In this document: positions 33,146-41,354 of the stretch, one piece after another
How the letters are laid out: every line of letters starts with the position of its first letter
How positions within the stretch are numbered: position 1 is the first letter of the stretch
Source: RGIG4097 sp964637515
GTDB lineage: Bacteria > Bacillota > Clostridia > Christensenellales > CAG-917
Assembly: GCA_964637515.1 (NCBI GenBank)
Contig: CAZWUI010000003.1
Span: 62,001-126,000 of the forward strand
Length of the DNA stretch: 64,000 bases
Reading direction: 5' to 3'
Notes under the pieces: model-generated
Told to the model about the DNA's origin: nothing
Database searches by the model: none
What the model saw: only the letters and a program-made list of their open reading frames with translations
Translations under genes and position numbers: made by a program

Positions 33146-33252
33146 GCGTTCCTTGCGGAATGCATGATATATTGTTGGCGCAATATGATATACTTGCTTC
33201 GCAAGCATGATATATGCAGACGACAGTCGCTTGTTAGCGACACCGTCTGCAT
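33146..33252. repeat. Array of four hairpins (type B)
   Basis: Successive hairpins GCGTTCC-TTGC-GGAATGC (33146-33163), ATATTG-TTGGCG-CAATAT (33170-33187) and CTTGC-TTC-GCAAG are separated by repeats of ATGATAT. They are followed by a larger two-part hairpin TATGCAGAC ... GTCTGCATA enclosing GTCGC/GCGAC (33213-33252). The fixed 20-25 base period with different stem sequences marks an ordered element, not random palindromes. Confidence 0.75.
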
Positions 33253-33304
33253 ATTTTGGTTTTTTAGTTTGAATTATTTTGTCATTCTTGCTACTTAACT
33301 TAAC

Positions 33305-33332
33305 GTCATTTCTTCGCTTTGCTTGGAATGAC
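33305..33332 (-). repeat. Dispersed palindromic repeat, copy 2
   Basis: GTCATTTCTTCGCTTTGCTT followed by GGAATGAC; the reverse complement resembles copy 1 at 22785 (ATTCC-AGC-AGCG pattern) with more changes than the other copies. Confidence 0.6.
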
Positions 33333-33391
33333 TGATAATAATATACGCACTTTCTATACGAGTTTGTTTGTCTACGAGAGTCGTTTTGTAA

Positions 33392-33458
33392 TTGGTGCAG
33401 TTTTTTCGGTTAATTATTTGCATTTGCTCTTGATAATTGGTGCGCAGTTTGGTATACT
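33392..33458 (+). promoter_or_regulatory. lplA-gcv promoter and direct repeats, predicting a leaderless mRNA
   Basis: TTGATA (33430-33435) and TATACT (33453-33458) are 17 bases apart; only seven bases then precede the lplA ATG at 33466. The sequence TAATTGGTGC followed by AGTTT occurs twice, starting near 33392 and 33433, the second copy inside the promoter spacer. This looks like a pair of regulator sites for the lipoate-glycine cleavage cluster. Confidence 0.65.
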
Positions 33459-33465
33459 GTTATCT

Positions 33466-34413
33466 ATGATAACAAAACTTACAGTAGTTAAATCTGAAAG
33501 CACAAACGTGTTCGTCAATCAGGGTATCGAACTCGCTCTGTTCGACAAGGTCGAAGAAGGGGAGGCTATACTCTATCTTTGGACGAACGATAACACCGTC
33601 GTCATCGGTCGAAATCAGGACGCGTATCAGGAAGTCAACGTCGATTTGCTCGAATCGGAGGGCGGTTTGCTTGCTCGTCGTCTGTCGGGTGGTGGGGCGG
33701 TCTATCACGACCTTGGCAATATCAACTTTACCTTTTTCGGCAGGACGGGGGACTTCGATGTGGAGCGCAATCGCAAGATACTTTTGGCCGCTCTCAAATC
33801 CCTTGGACTCAACGCGATTTTGACGGGTAGAAACGATATTGAAATCGACGGTTTCAAGGTCAGCGGAAACGCATACTACCGCAAGGACGGACACGAATAT
33901 CATCACGGCACTATGCTTGTGACTTCGCCGTCCGAGAAAGTGGCTCGCTATCTCACTCCGCCCGAATCGAAATTCGTGGGGAAGAAGGTCAAGAGCGTGA
34001 AAAGTCGGGTATCCTGCCTGACCGCTTTCGACGAGAATATCACGAAAGAGAAGTTTGCGGATGCGATTATCGATGCATTTAAGGCGGAATACGGCTTGCC
34101 CTGCGAAGAAATGCAACCTTTCGCACTTGGCGGAAACGCAATTATGGGCGGGACTATGATTTTCGCATCGGACGATTGGCGTTACGGCAAGAAAGAAGAA
34201 TACGACGTGTACGTACCGCTGACGGTAGAGGGAAATAAAATCAACGTTGCGGTTGCGGTCAAAGACGACGTCGTTACTGCCGCGCGCGCGTATACGGATA
34301 GTATGGATAGCGAGATTTCCGAGTTTTTGGAAAGCCAAATCATCGGCAAAAATCTCAAAACCGATAACAACGAATACCTTGAAGAGATAAAGAAGGTGTG
34401 GTATGAAATATGA
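33466..34413 (+). CDS. lplA: Lipoate-protein ligase A
   Basis: Activates lipoate with ATP and attaches it to the lysine of lipoyl domains, here most obviously GcvH encoded downstream. The 315-residue product shows the lipoate loop RRLSGGGAVYHDLGNINFTF (about residues 70-89), the catalytic lysine region NDIEIDGFKVSGNAYY, and the C-terminal accessory domain. The ATG at 33466 fits the family N-terminus; no Shine-Dalgarno sequence exists and the promoter -10 box ends seven bases before it, so the mRNA is probably leaderless. The coding sequence overlaps lpd by 11 bases, making lplA the first gene of the glycine cleavage cluster. Confidence 0.93.
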   Translation: MITKLTVVKSESTNVFVNQGIELALFDKVEEGEAILYLWTNDNTVVIGRNQDAYQEVNVDLLESEGGLLARRLSGGGAVYHDLGNINFTFFGRTGDFDVERNRKILLAALKSLGLNAILTGRNDIEIDGFKVSGNAYYRKDGHEYHHGTMLVTSPSEKVARYLTPPESKFVGKKVKSVKSRVSCLTAFDENITKEKFADAIIDAFKAEYGLPCEEMQPFALGGNAIMGGTMIFASDDWRYGKKEEYDVYVPLTVEGNKINVAVAVKDDVVTAARAYTDSMDSEISEFLESQIIGKNLKTDNNEYLEEIKKVWYEI

Positions 34414-35719
34414 TTTAGTAATATTGGGCGGTGGCCCCGCAGGCTATCCCGCGGCACTCAAAGCGGCGGAACTCGGGAAATCCGTCGCCCTCATAGAGAA
34501 GTCCTACGTGGGCGGAACTTGTCTTAATCGCGGTTGCATCCCGACAAAAGCACTTCTGCACTCGTCCGACCTTTACTCATCCCATGCGGATTGGGCGGAA
34601 CTCGGGGTAAATGCGGACTCCGTTGCGGTGGACGAAAACGCTATCTATGCTCACAAAAATAAACTTGTGGAAACCTTGCGACAGGGCATACGCACTATGC
34701 TCAAAGCGGGCAAGGTCGCATATATCGAAGGGGAAGGCAAATTCGTGTCGAGCCGTGAAATTGCGGTCGGGGACGAAATCGTCGAAGGGGACAACGTCCT
34801 TATCGCAGTCGGTTCTTCTCCCGCAAGACTCCCGATAAAAGGCATTGAATATGCGCTCAATTCCGACGACGTTTTGTCATCTCCCGTGAGTGGTGAGAAT
34901 ATCGTCATCATTGGCGGCGGCGTCATCGGAATGGAATTTACGTCCTACTTTGCGGGACTCGGAAAGACGGTCACCGTCGTGGAAGCAACGGACAGAATTT
35001 TGCCTATGTTCGGCAAGGAAATCAGCGTGCAACTCTCTTCCGTATTGAAGAAGAAAGGTGTGAATTTCGTCACGGGTGCGAAGGTCGTTGAAATCTCTGA
35101 AAACTCCGTCAAATACGAGAAAAACGGAGCGGAAGAAGTTATCCCTTGCGACTCCGTTGTGATTGCGATAGGCAGAAAAGCGAATATCAAAGATATAGGT
35201 CTTGAAAACGCAGGTGTGAATACAGACGGTCGTTTTATCGTAACGGATGAAAAAATGCGCACGTCCGCAGGCGGTGTTTACGCAGTCGGCGATTGCAACG
35301 GCAAAGTGCAACTTGCGCACTTTGCGACCGCATCCGCATACGTGGCACTTGCGGATATGTACGGATACGCATGTGATATAGACTTGTCCGTCGTGCCGTC
35401 CTGCGTGTATACGTCTCCCGAAGTCGCTATGGTCGGCGAAACCGATTTCGACGGCGCAAAGGTGGGCAAATTCCTACTCGGCGGAAACGGTAAATCTTTA
35501 ATTAACGGTTCAAATAGGGGCTTTATCAAACTGATTTGCGATGATAAAGGCGTTGTTCGCGGTGGTGAACTCTTCGGTTACGGCGTGACAGAACTTGTTG
35601 CCGAAATTGCACTCGCTGTGAAAAATCATCTTACCGTAGACGACATTGCCACCACCATCCACGCTCACCCGACTATGTACGAAAGCATTTTCGAGGCGGC
35701 ACAAAAAATCAAGTTTTAA
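34403..35719 (+). CDS. lpdA: Dihydrolipoyl dehydrogenase (glycine cleavage L-protein)
   Basis: Reoxidises dihydrolipoyl-GcvH with NAD+. A 438-residue flavoprotein with FAD site DLVILGGGPAGYPAALKAAELG, the redox disulfide GGTCLNRGCIPTK (Cys40 and Cys45), NAD site IVIIGGGVIGMEF, the ATPase-like GGVYAVGDCNG motif, and the catalytic His-Glu pair in HAHPTMYESI near the C-terminus. It is about 25 residues shorter than typical members. It overlaps lplA and precedes gcvT by 25 bases, so it serves the glycine cleavage system; a pyruvate dehydrogenase complex is not seen here. Confidence 0.95.
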   Translation: MKYDLVILGGGPAGYPAALKAAELGKSVALIEKSYVGGTCLNRGCIPTKALLHSSDLYSSHADWAELGVNADSVAVDENAIYAHKNKLVETLRQGIRTMLKAGKVAYIEGEGKFVSSREIAVGDEIVEGDNVLIAVGSSPARLPIKGIEYALNSDDVLSSPVSGENIVIIGGGVIGMEFTSYFAGLGKTVTVVEATDRILPMFGKEISVQLSSVLKKKGVNFVTGAKVVEISENSVKYEKNGAEEVIPCDSVVIAIGRKANIKDIGLENAGVNTDGRFIVTDEKMRTSAGGVYAVGDCNGKVQLAHFATASAYVALADMYGYACDIDLSVVPSCVYTSPEVAMVGETDFDGAKVGKFLLGGNGKSLINGSNRGFIKLICDDKGVVRGGELFGYGVTELVAEIALAVKNHLTVDDIATTIHAHPTMYESIFEAAQKIKF

Positions 35720-35744
35720 GCGGTCTATCCGCAAAGGAGAAAAT

Positions 35745-36821
35745 ATGGGCAAGAAAACACCTCTTTACAACAAGCACGTCGCTCTCGGCGGTAAAATCGT
35801 TGAGTTTGCAGGCTACGATCTCCCCGTGCAATACTCGGGAGTTATTGCGGAGCATAACGCAGTCCGCAATGCAGTCGGTCTATTCGACGTTTCGCATATG
35901 GGCGAATTGCTCGTCTGCGGTGAAAGAGCGGAAGAAGCAATCAACGCAATTCTCACCAACGATATTCGCGGTATGTACGACGGACAAGTCCGCTACTCCC
36001 TGCTCCCCAACGAAAACGGCGGTGCGGTGGACGATATTCTCGTATACCGTGAAAACGGCGAAAAATTCTGGATTGTCGTCAACGGCGCAAATGTCGAAAA
36101 GGATGCGGATTGGGTGGAAAATCATTTGCCCGACTACGTGAGTTTTGAGAATAAGTCCTACGAAATCGCGCAAATTGCGGTGCAAGGACCGAAAGCAATC
36201 TCTCTCATCTCGAAACTCGTTGCGGAAGAGAATATCCCCGCGAAAAATTACTCTTTCAAAACGAACGTCAATATCGGCGGAATTTGCACTTATCTTTCTC
36301 GCACGGGTTACACCGGCGAGGACGGCTTTGAAGTGTACTGCTTGAACGACGACGCAGAAAAACTCTATGATATTCTTCTCGAAGCAGGAGAAGAATTTGG
36401 CGTTCTTCCTTGCGGACTCGGCGCACGCGATACTCTCCGTCTCGAAGCGTCAATGCCCCTTTACGGACACGAACTCGGCGACGATATTCCCGTCAACGAA
36501 GTCGCTCTCAATTTCGCAATCAAAATGGGCAAGGAAGATTTCATCGGCAAATCCGCTCTCGAAAACCACGCACCCGAATACGTCAGACTCGGTGCGAAGG
36601 TCGTTGGAAAGGGCATCGTCCGCGAACACTGCGACGTCTATTCCGGGGATGAAAAAGTCGGTATCTCAACGAGCGGTACGCATTGCCCGACCTTGGGTTA
36701 TCCCGTGTGCATGTTGAGAATAAAGAAAGAATACGCAGACAAACCTTTGTGCGCGGACGTCAGAGGCAGACGTATCGAACTCGAAGTCGTGCCTATGCCT
36801 TTCTATAAGAGAGCAAAATAA
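35745..36821 (+). CDS. gcvT: Aminomethyltransferase (glycine cleavage T-protein)
   Basis: Transfers the methylene group from aminomethyl-lipoyl GcvH to tetrahydrofolate, releasing ammonia. The 358-residue product begins MGKKTPLYNKHVALGGKIVEFAGYDLPVQY and contains the folate-binding FDVSHMGEL and SRTGYTGEDGFEVYC regions and the C-terminal barrel (TSGTHCPTLGYPVCMLRI). AAAGGAG seven bases before the ATG at 35745 decides the start; the longer frame reaches back into lpd. Confidence 0.96.
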   Translation: MGKKTPLYNKHVALGGKIVEFAGYDLPVQYSGVIAEHNAVRNAVGLFDVSHMGELLVCGERAEEAINAILTNDIRGMYDGQVRYSLLPNENGGAVDDILVYRENGEKFWIVVNGANVEKDADWVENHLPDYVSFENKSYEIAQIAVQGPKAISLISKLVAEENIPAKNYSFKTNVNIGGICTYLSRTGYTGEDGFEVYCLNDDAEKLYDILLEAGEEFGVLPCGLGARDTLRLEASMPLYGHELGDDIPVNEVALNFAIKMGKEDFIGKSALENHAPEYVRLGAKVVGKGIVREHCDVYSGDEKVGISTSGTHCPTLGYPVCMLRIKKEYADKPLCADVRGRRIELEVVPMPFYKRAK

Positions 36822-36952
36822 CGCTTGTGCAGTTGTTGTTATGATATGAAATCCGAAGAAATAACGATTGCAGGACAATGAGTGAGTATAGCAATATAAT
36901 AAATTAACCATAAAAAATAAATTCTATGCAAAGCATAGAGCAGGAGATAATT

Positions 36953-37306
36953 ATGACAAAGTATTCAAAAACCCACGAATGGGCAGACATCAACGGAAAC
37001 GACGTAACCGTCGGCATCAGCAAATTCGCATCTGAAGAACTCGGCGATATAGTGTACATTTCCTTGCCCGAAGTCGGTGCAACCGTCACCGCAGGGGAAA
37101 GTATGTGCGAAGTCGAATCCGTCAAAGCGGTCAGCGAAATCAATGCACCCGTGTCCGGCACCGTCGTTGAAGTCAATTCCGCTCTCGAAGACGCTCCCGA
37201 ACTCATCAACGAGGATGCAATGAGCGCATGGATTTGCAAAATCGACGCATCCGATATTCCTTCCGACCTCATGAGCGAAGAAGATTACGAAGCATACGCA
37301 AAATAA
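36953..37306 (+). CDS. gcvH: Glycine cleavage system H protein
   Basis: Lipoylated shuttle protein of 117 residues. The lipoyl-lysine lies in CEVESVKAVSEINAP (Lys about residue 61); the N-terminal YSKTHEWADINGNDVTVGIS and C-terminal segments are typical. AGGAGA lies seven bases before the ATG at 36953. The 131-base gap after gcvT holds a TATAAT (36895-36900) with only a weak -35 region, so a second promoter here is possible but not clear. Confidence 0.96.
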   Translation: MTKYSKTHEWADINGNDVTVGISKFASEELGDIVYISLPEVGATVTAGESMCEVESVKAVSEINAPVSGTVVEVNSALEDAPELINEDAMSAWICKIDASDIPSDLMSEEDYEAYAK

Positions 37307-37316
37307 TAGGTGAATT

Positions 37317-38612
37317 ATGGCAGACTATCTTTCCTTGACCGAGGCGGAAAGACAGGAAATGCTCAAAGCAATCGGCATTGATAGCGTTGACGGCTTGTTT
37401 GAGGATATTCCTAAATCTCTCCGCGCAGGCAAGTTGAATTTGCCCGACGGCAAATCTCAGCAGGAAACCTTCGATTTCATGAAGGCTCTCGCCAAAAAGA
37501 ACAGGGTATACGACAGCGTTTTCCTCGGTGCAGGCTCTTACGACCACTATATTCCGTCGGTCGTGAAGTCCATTTGCTCTCGTTCGGAATTTGTTACCGC
37601 ATACACCCCCTATCAGGCGGAACTTTCCCAAGGCATTCTGCAAGCGATATTCGAATATCAAACCATGATTTGCAACCTGACCGGTATGGATGTCAGCAAC
37701 GCATCTCACTATTCCGGTGCGACGGCGGCGGCCGAAGGTTGCATTATGTGCGCGGACAAAGTGAAGAGAGTCGTAACGTTCGACAATATCAATCCCGATG
37801 TTATGGACGTGCTCTCCACCTACCTTTCCGCAAGAGGTATAACCCTTGACGTGCTGGACAGCATTGACGGCAAGGCGATTTTGCCCGACGATTTGGGAGC
37901 GGTCGGCGCAGTCTACGTCGAAAACCCCAACTTCTACGGACTCTTGGAAGACACCACCGCAATAGCGGATGCATGCCACGCAAACGGCGGTAAATTCGTG
38001 TTGGGATCGAACCCTATCGCACTCGGTATTCTCCGCACTCCGCGCGAACAAGGCGCAGACGTAGCGGTCGGCGAAGCGCAACCCCTTGGACTTCCTATGA
38101 GTTTTGGCGGTCCGTATATCGGATATATGGCGACCACTTCAAAGGAAATGCGCAAAATGCCCGGTCGTATCGTCGGTGAAACGGTAGACCACGACGGAAA
38201 CCGCGCGTACGTGCTTACACTCCAAGCCCGTGAACAACATATCCGTCGCGAAAAAGCAACGAGCAATATCTGCTCGAACGAAGCGCTCTGCGCTCTCACC
38301 GTATCCGTATATCTTGCGGCAGTCGGTGCGGTAGGACTCAAAGAAGTCGCAACCGCTTGCGCATCCAACGCTCACTATCTTGCATCTAAACTCGAAGAAA
38401 AAGGCGCGCGCCTTGCATTCGGCGGTGAGTTTTTCCATGAGTTTGCAACAATAACCGAAGGCAAAGCATACGAGATTATTTCCGCTCTCGAAAAGAAAAA
38501 TATTCTTGGCGGTCTTGCCATTGACGGCGATACTATTCTTTGGTGTTGCACCGAAAAGGCGACCAAGGAAAGCATGGATAAAGTCGTAGAAATCGTAGGA
38601 GGCGTGCTGTGA
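37317..38612 (+). CDS. gcvPA: Glycine dehydrogenase (decarboxylating) subunit 1
   Basis: N-terminal half of the split P-protein, which decarboxylates glycine together with subunit 2. The 431-residue product starts MADYLSLTEAERQEMLKAIG and contains the typical FLGAGSYDHYIPSVV, TPYQAELSQGILQAIFEYQT, NASHYSGATAAAEG and QAREQHIRREKATSNICSNEAL regions. It has the PLP fold but, as usual for this subunit, no PLP lysine. AGGTGA precedes the ATG, and the last four bases overlap the GTG start of gcvPB. Confidence 0.97.
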   Translation: MADYLSLTEAERQEMLKAIGIDSVDGLFEDIPKSLRAGKLNLPDGKSQQETFDFMKALAKKNRVYDSVFLGAGSYDHYIPSVVKSICSRSEFVTAYTPYQAELSQGILQAIFEYQTMICNLTGMDVSNASHYSGATAAAEGCIMCADKVKRVVTFDNINPDVMDVLSTYLSARGITLDVLDSIDGKAILPDDLGAVGAVYVENPNFYGLLEDTTAIADACHANGGKFVLGSNPIALGILRTPREQGADVAVGEAQPLGLPMSFGGPYIGYMATTSKEMRKMPGRIVGETVDHDGNRAYVLTLQAREQHIRREKATSNICSNEALCALTVSVYLAAVGAVGLKEVATACASNAHYLASKLEEKGARLAFGGEFFHEFATITEGKAYEIISALEKKNILGGLAIDGDTILWCCTEKATKESMDKVVEIVGGVL

Positions 38613-40033
38613 AAACCTTGTTTGAAATTTCCAAAGACGGCAAAAGGGCAGTGACGTTCGCCCCCTTGAGCGTGCCCGAATATTCGTTCGATAAGAGTCT
38701 TGAAAGAGAGTCCGCACCCGTTCTTCCGTCGGTCGCGGAAGTGGATCTCGTCCGCCATTACACCGCACTTTCAAAACGTGCTTTCGGCGTTGACGACGGA
38801 TTCTATCCCCTTGGCTCCTGCACGATGAAATACAACCCCAAAATCAACGAAGAAGTCGCGAACCTTGAAGGTTTCACCGCAGTGCATCCGCGCCAGAAAG
38901 TCGCAGATATTCAGGGTTCACTTGAACTAATCGAAGTTTTAAGTGCCGATTTGTGCGAAATCACGGGTATGGATGCGGTCACGCTCCAACCTTGCGCAGG
39001 CGCACACGGCGAGTATACGGGGCTCCAACTCATCAAGAAATACCACGAGTCGAGAGGGGATAAAAACCGCACGAAAATCATCGTCCCGGATTCCGCTCAC
39101 GGCACCAATCCCGCATCCGCCGCAATGGCAGGTTTCGAGATTGTCGCAGTCAAATCCAACGACGAAAAGGGCGTTGACCTTGACGAATTGAAGAAGGTCG
39201 TCGGTGACGACACCGCCGCTCTCATGCTCACCAATCCGACCACTCTCGGTCTGTTTGAAAAGAATATCGAAGCCATTGACGAAATCGTCCACAATGCAGG
39301 CGGATTGCTCTACTATGACGGAGCAAATCTCAACGCGGTTATGGGAATCGTCCGCCCCGGCGATATGGGCTTCGACGTCGTGCACCTTAACTTGCACAAA
39401 ACTTTCTCAACTCCCCACGGCGGTGGCGGTCCCGGTAGCGGTCCCGTCGGTTGCAAGAAAGCACTCGTGCCTTATCTTCCCAATCCCTGCGTGGTCAAGA
39501 CCGAAGGCGGTTACGACTTCGATTACAGTGAAGAGAGCATAGGCAAAGTCACCGCATTCTACGGCAACTTCGGCGTGTACGTGAAGGCACTTGCGTATAT
39601 AGTGACTCTCGGCGGAAAGGGCTTGAAAGAAGCGTCCGAAACCGCAGTCCTCAACGCAAACTATCTCAAATCCAGAATCGAAAGCGTGTATCCCACCGAA
39701 AAGGGTAGACACTGTATGCACGAATTCGTCGTGTCCCTTGAACAGCTCAAAGAAGAAACCGGAGTTAGCGCAATGGATATTGCAAAGGCAATGATAGACG
39801 GCGGAATCCATCCCCCTACGATGTATTTCCCGCTCATCGTCCACGAAGCGCTTATGTTCGAGCCGACCGAAACCGAAAGCAAAGACACTCTCGACGAAGT
39901 CGCGGAACTTCTCCTCGGACTCTATCACAGAGCGTTCGACGATCCCGAATCCTTGCACACCGCACCGCACAACGCAGTCATCTCTCGACCTGACGAAGTG
40001 CGCGCAGCAAGAATGCCGAAACTTCGCGGATAA
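38609..40033 (+). CDS. gcvPB: Glycine dehydrogenase (decarboxylating) subunit 2
   Basis: C-terminal, PLP-binding half of the split P-protein, 474 residues. The PLP lysine lies in HLNLHKTFSTPHGGGGPGSG (about residue 268); further features are GFYPLGSCTMKYNPKINEEV and GAHGEYTGL. The start codon is GTG, overlapping the gcvPA stop (GTGA), with AGGAGG eight bases upstream. It ends the cluster lplA-lpd-gcvT-gcvH-gcvPA-gcvPB, which encodes every protein needed to split glycine plus the enzyme that lipoylates H protein. Confidence 0.97.
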   Translation: MKTLFEISKDGKRAVTFAPLSVPEYSFDKSLERESAPVLPSVAEVDLVRHYTALSKRAFGVDDGFYPLGSCTMKYNPKINEEVANLEGFTAVHPRQKVADIQGSLELIEVLSADLCEITGMDAVTLQPCAGAHGEYTGLQLIKKYHESRGDKNRTKIIVPDSAHGTNPASAAMAGFEIVAVKSNDEKGVDLDELKKVVGDDTAALMLTNPTTLGLFEKNIEAIDEIVHNAGGLLYYDGANLNAVMGIVRPGDMGFDVVHLNLHKTFSTPHGGGGPGSGPVGCKKALVPYLPNPCVVKTEGGYDFDYSEESIGKVTAFYGNFGVYVKALAYIVTLGGKGLKEASETAVLNANYLKSRIESVYPTEKGRHCMHEFVVSLEQLKEETGVSAMDIAKAMIDGGIHPPTMYFPLIVHEALMFEPTETESKDTLDEVAELLLGLYHRAFDDPESLHTAPHNAVISRPDEVRAARMPKLRG

Positions 40034-40038
40034 AAAAC

Positions 40039-40066
40039 AACGGAGCGTTCCGCTCCGTTTTTTTTT
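40039..40066 (+). terminator. Intrinsic terminator of the glycine cleavage cluster
   Basis: AACGGAGCG-TTC-CGCTCCGTT followed by an unbroken T run, six bases after the gcvPB stop. Confidence 0.93.
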
Positions 40067-40148
40067 ATTTGTTGAATAGGCGATATGTTTGTAGTGGAGA
40101 AAATATATAATATATTAGCTTATAACATTAAAAAAATCAAAATAACTG

Positions 40149-40177
40149 TTTACTTTGTAAACGATTTATGATATACT
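40149..40177 (+). promoter_or_regulatory. Promoter of the small membrane protein gene
   Basis: TTTACT (40149-40154) and TATACT (40172-40177) are 17 bases apart, 28 bases before the start codon. Confidence 0.6.
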
Positions 40178-40205
40178 AATCATAGAAAGCATCGGAGGTA
40201 AAATT

Positions 40206-40424
40206 ATGGCAGCAAAAAAAGATTATTTTGGTCTTAGTTACATCGTCAGCCTTATCCTTGCAATAATCCCCTTCACCGCATGGATTCTTGGCGTCATCAC
40301 TCGTTTCTCGGAAGGCAAAATCGTTGCAGGTATCATCCGTATCTTCGGCGGTTGGCTCATCTGGGTGCTCGATCTCATTTTCATGATCGTCAAACACAGC
40401 ATTTGCCGCATTCTCAATATCTAA
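40206..40424 (+). CDS. Small two-helix membrane protein
   Basis: A 72-residue protein, MAAKKDYFGL followed by two hydrophobic helices (YIVSLILAIIPFTAWILGVI and IIRIFGGWLIWVLDLIFMIV) with a short polar turn between them. GGAGGT lies nine bases before the ATG. I recognise no named family. It has its own promoter, and a terminator hairpin begins 36 bases after its stop. The next reading frame starts in its stop codon (TAATG). Confidence 0.8.
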   Translation: MAAKKDYFGLSYIVSLILAIIPFTAWILGVITRFSEGKIVAGIIRIFGGWLIWVLDLIFMIVKHSICRILNI

Positions 40425-40585
40425 TGAGAGTAGAGATAGAAAACAAACTATTTGAAGATAAAAAGCAAGCCTTGACTTGGCTTGCTTTTTGTCATTATCC
40501 CGCAGTTGTGAAAGCGGGCGGAGAAGAAATAACGTTCATATCTTTTCTTGACGCAAGCGAATATATCGAGAGTTTGTTTTCATAG
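40424..40585 (+). CDS. Possible 53-residue protein read through a terminator hairpin
   Basis: The frame begins at an ATG sharing one base with the previous stop codon and encodes MRVEIENKLFEDKKQALTWL, then a mixed acidic/hydrophobic sequence ending FLDASEYIESLFS. A perfect terminator hairpin with T5 lies inside the frame at 40460-40490 and a second terminator follows its stop by 21 bases. Coupling to the upstream stop, protein-like composition and the second terminator favour a real gene; the internal terminator argues against. No homology is recognised. Confidence 0.4.
   Translation: MRVEIENKLFEDKKQALTWLAFCHYPAVVKAGGEEITFISFLDASEYIESLFS
40460..40490 (+). terminator. Terminator or attenuator inside the 53-codon frame
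   Basis: AAAAAGCAAGCC / GGCTTGCTTTTT, a perfect 12-bp stem with a 7-base loop. Position and sequence fit the end of the small membrane protein transcript. Confidence 0.85.
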
Positions 40586-40605
40586 TTTGGATAATCTCAA
40601 GAAAG

Positions 40606-40635
40606 AAAAAGCACTGCTTATGACGGTGCTTTTTT
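40606..40635 (+). terminator. Second terminator downstream of the 53-codon frame
   Basis: AAAAAGCAC and GTGCTTTTTT with an 11-base loop; shorter stem than the one inside the frame. From 40640 to 40745 I see nothing further. Confidence 0.7.
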
Positions 40636-40750
40636 GCTTGTTTATTCCGTTATGGCGTCATGTTTAGATATATATACACCGCACTATGATAGTGCGTACT
40701 TATACACGGCGGTTTTCATTCGAAATCGGTGCCAAAAATTATAAAAAATT

Positions 40751-40826
40751 GTTCGGTAACTAACTTTTTTGTGTTCAAACAGTTGACAATGAATATGCAT
40801 ATGAATATCATATAGTTCGTAAACTA
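40751..40826 (+). promoter_or_regulatory. Promoter and operators of the marR-ABC exporter operon
   Basis: TTGACA (40783-40788) and TATCAT (40806-40811) are 17 bases apart. A perfect inverted repeat TAGTT-CGTA-AACTA (40813-40826) lies at the expected +1, and a related sequence GTTCGGTAACTAAC (40751-40764) lies upstream of the -35 box. The GTTCG..AACTAAC motif shared by both sites suits autoregulation by the MarR protein. Confidence 0.75.
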
Positions 40827-40862
40827 ACTAAACGCTGTATTACGTGCGTAAAGGACGGTGCG

Positions 40863-41312
40863 ATGGACAAAATCGTAGGTATGGAAATCAAGTGCCTGAA
40901 TAACCTGATAAGGAGATATTTCTGCTCGTCGTCGCTCATGAAAGAATGCGACAATTTGACGGGTATGCACGGGTTCATTTTGGATTATCTTTTTGAAAAA
41001 ACGAGCGAGGAGCAAGAAGTGTTTCAAAAGGATATAGAGAAGAGGTTTGACATCCGCAAAAGCACTGCGAGCGAAATCCTAAATCTCATGGAGAAAAACG
41101 GACTTATCGTGAGAGAGAGCGTGGACTATGACGGACGTTGCAAGAGAATCGTGTTGACGGACAAGGCAAACGAACTCTGCGCAAGGATTGGCGAGCAGGT
41201 TGTGGACACCGAAAAAACGATCACGGACGGCGTGTCCGAAAAGGACATGAAAACCTTTTTCGACGTCATCGAGCAAATGAGGGCAAACGTAGCAAAGAGT
41301 TTAGAACAATAA
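40863..41312 (+). CDS. MarR-family transcriptional regulator
   Basis: A 149-residue winged-helix dimer regulator. The DNA-binding part reads FQKDIEKRFDIRKSTASEILNLMEKNGLIVRE followed by the wing SVDYDGRCKRIVLT; the flanking helices form the dimer interface. AAAGGA precedes the ATG. It is first in an operon with two ABC half-exporter genes, so it most likely represses them until a drug or toxic ligand binds; the palindrome at the promoter start site is the probable operator. Confidence 0.92.
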   Translation: MDKIVGMEIKCLNNLIRRYFCSSSLMKECDNLTGMHGFILDYLFEKTSEEQEVFQKDIEKRFDIRKSTASEILNLMEKNGLIVRESVDYDGRCKRIVLTDKANELCARIGEQVVDTEKTITDGVSEKDMKTFFDVIEQMRANVAKSLEQ

Positions 41313-41354
41313 CGAAAATCAAATTTCAGCGCGTCGCGCAGAAAAGGAACGTAT

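Noticed and set aside
34900..36950. Glycine riboswitch in front of the gcv genes
   Set aside because: The gaps before lplA, lpd, gcvT and gcvH are too short or lack the paired aptamer sequences; none was found.
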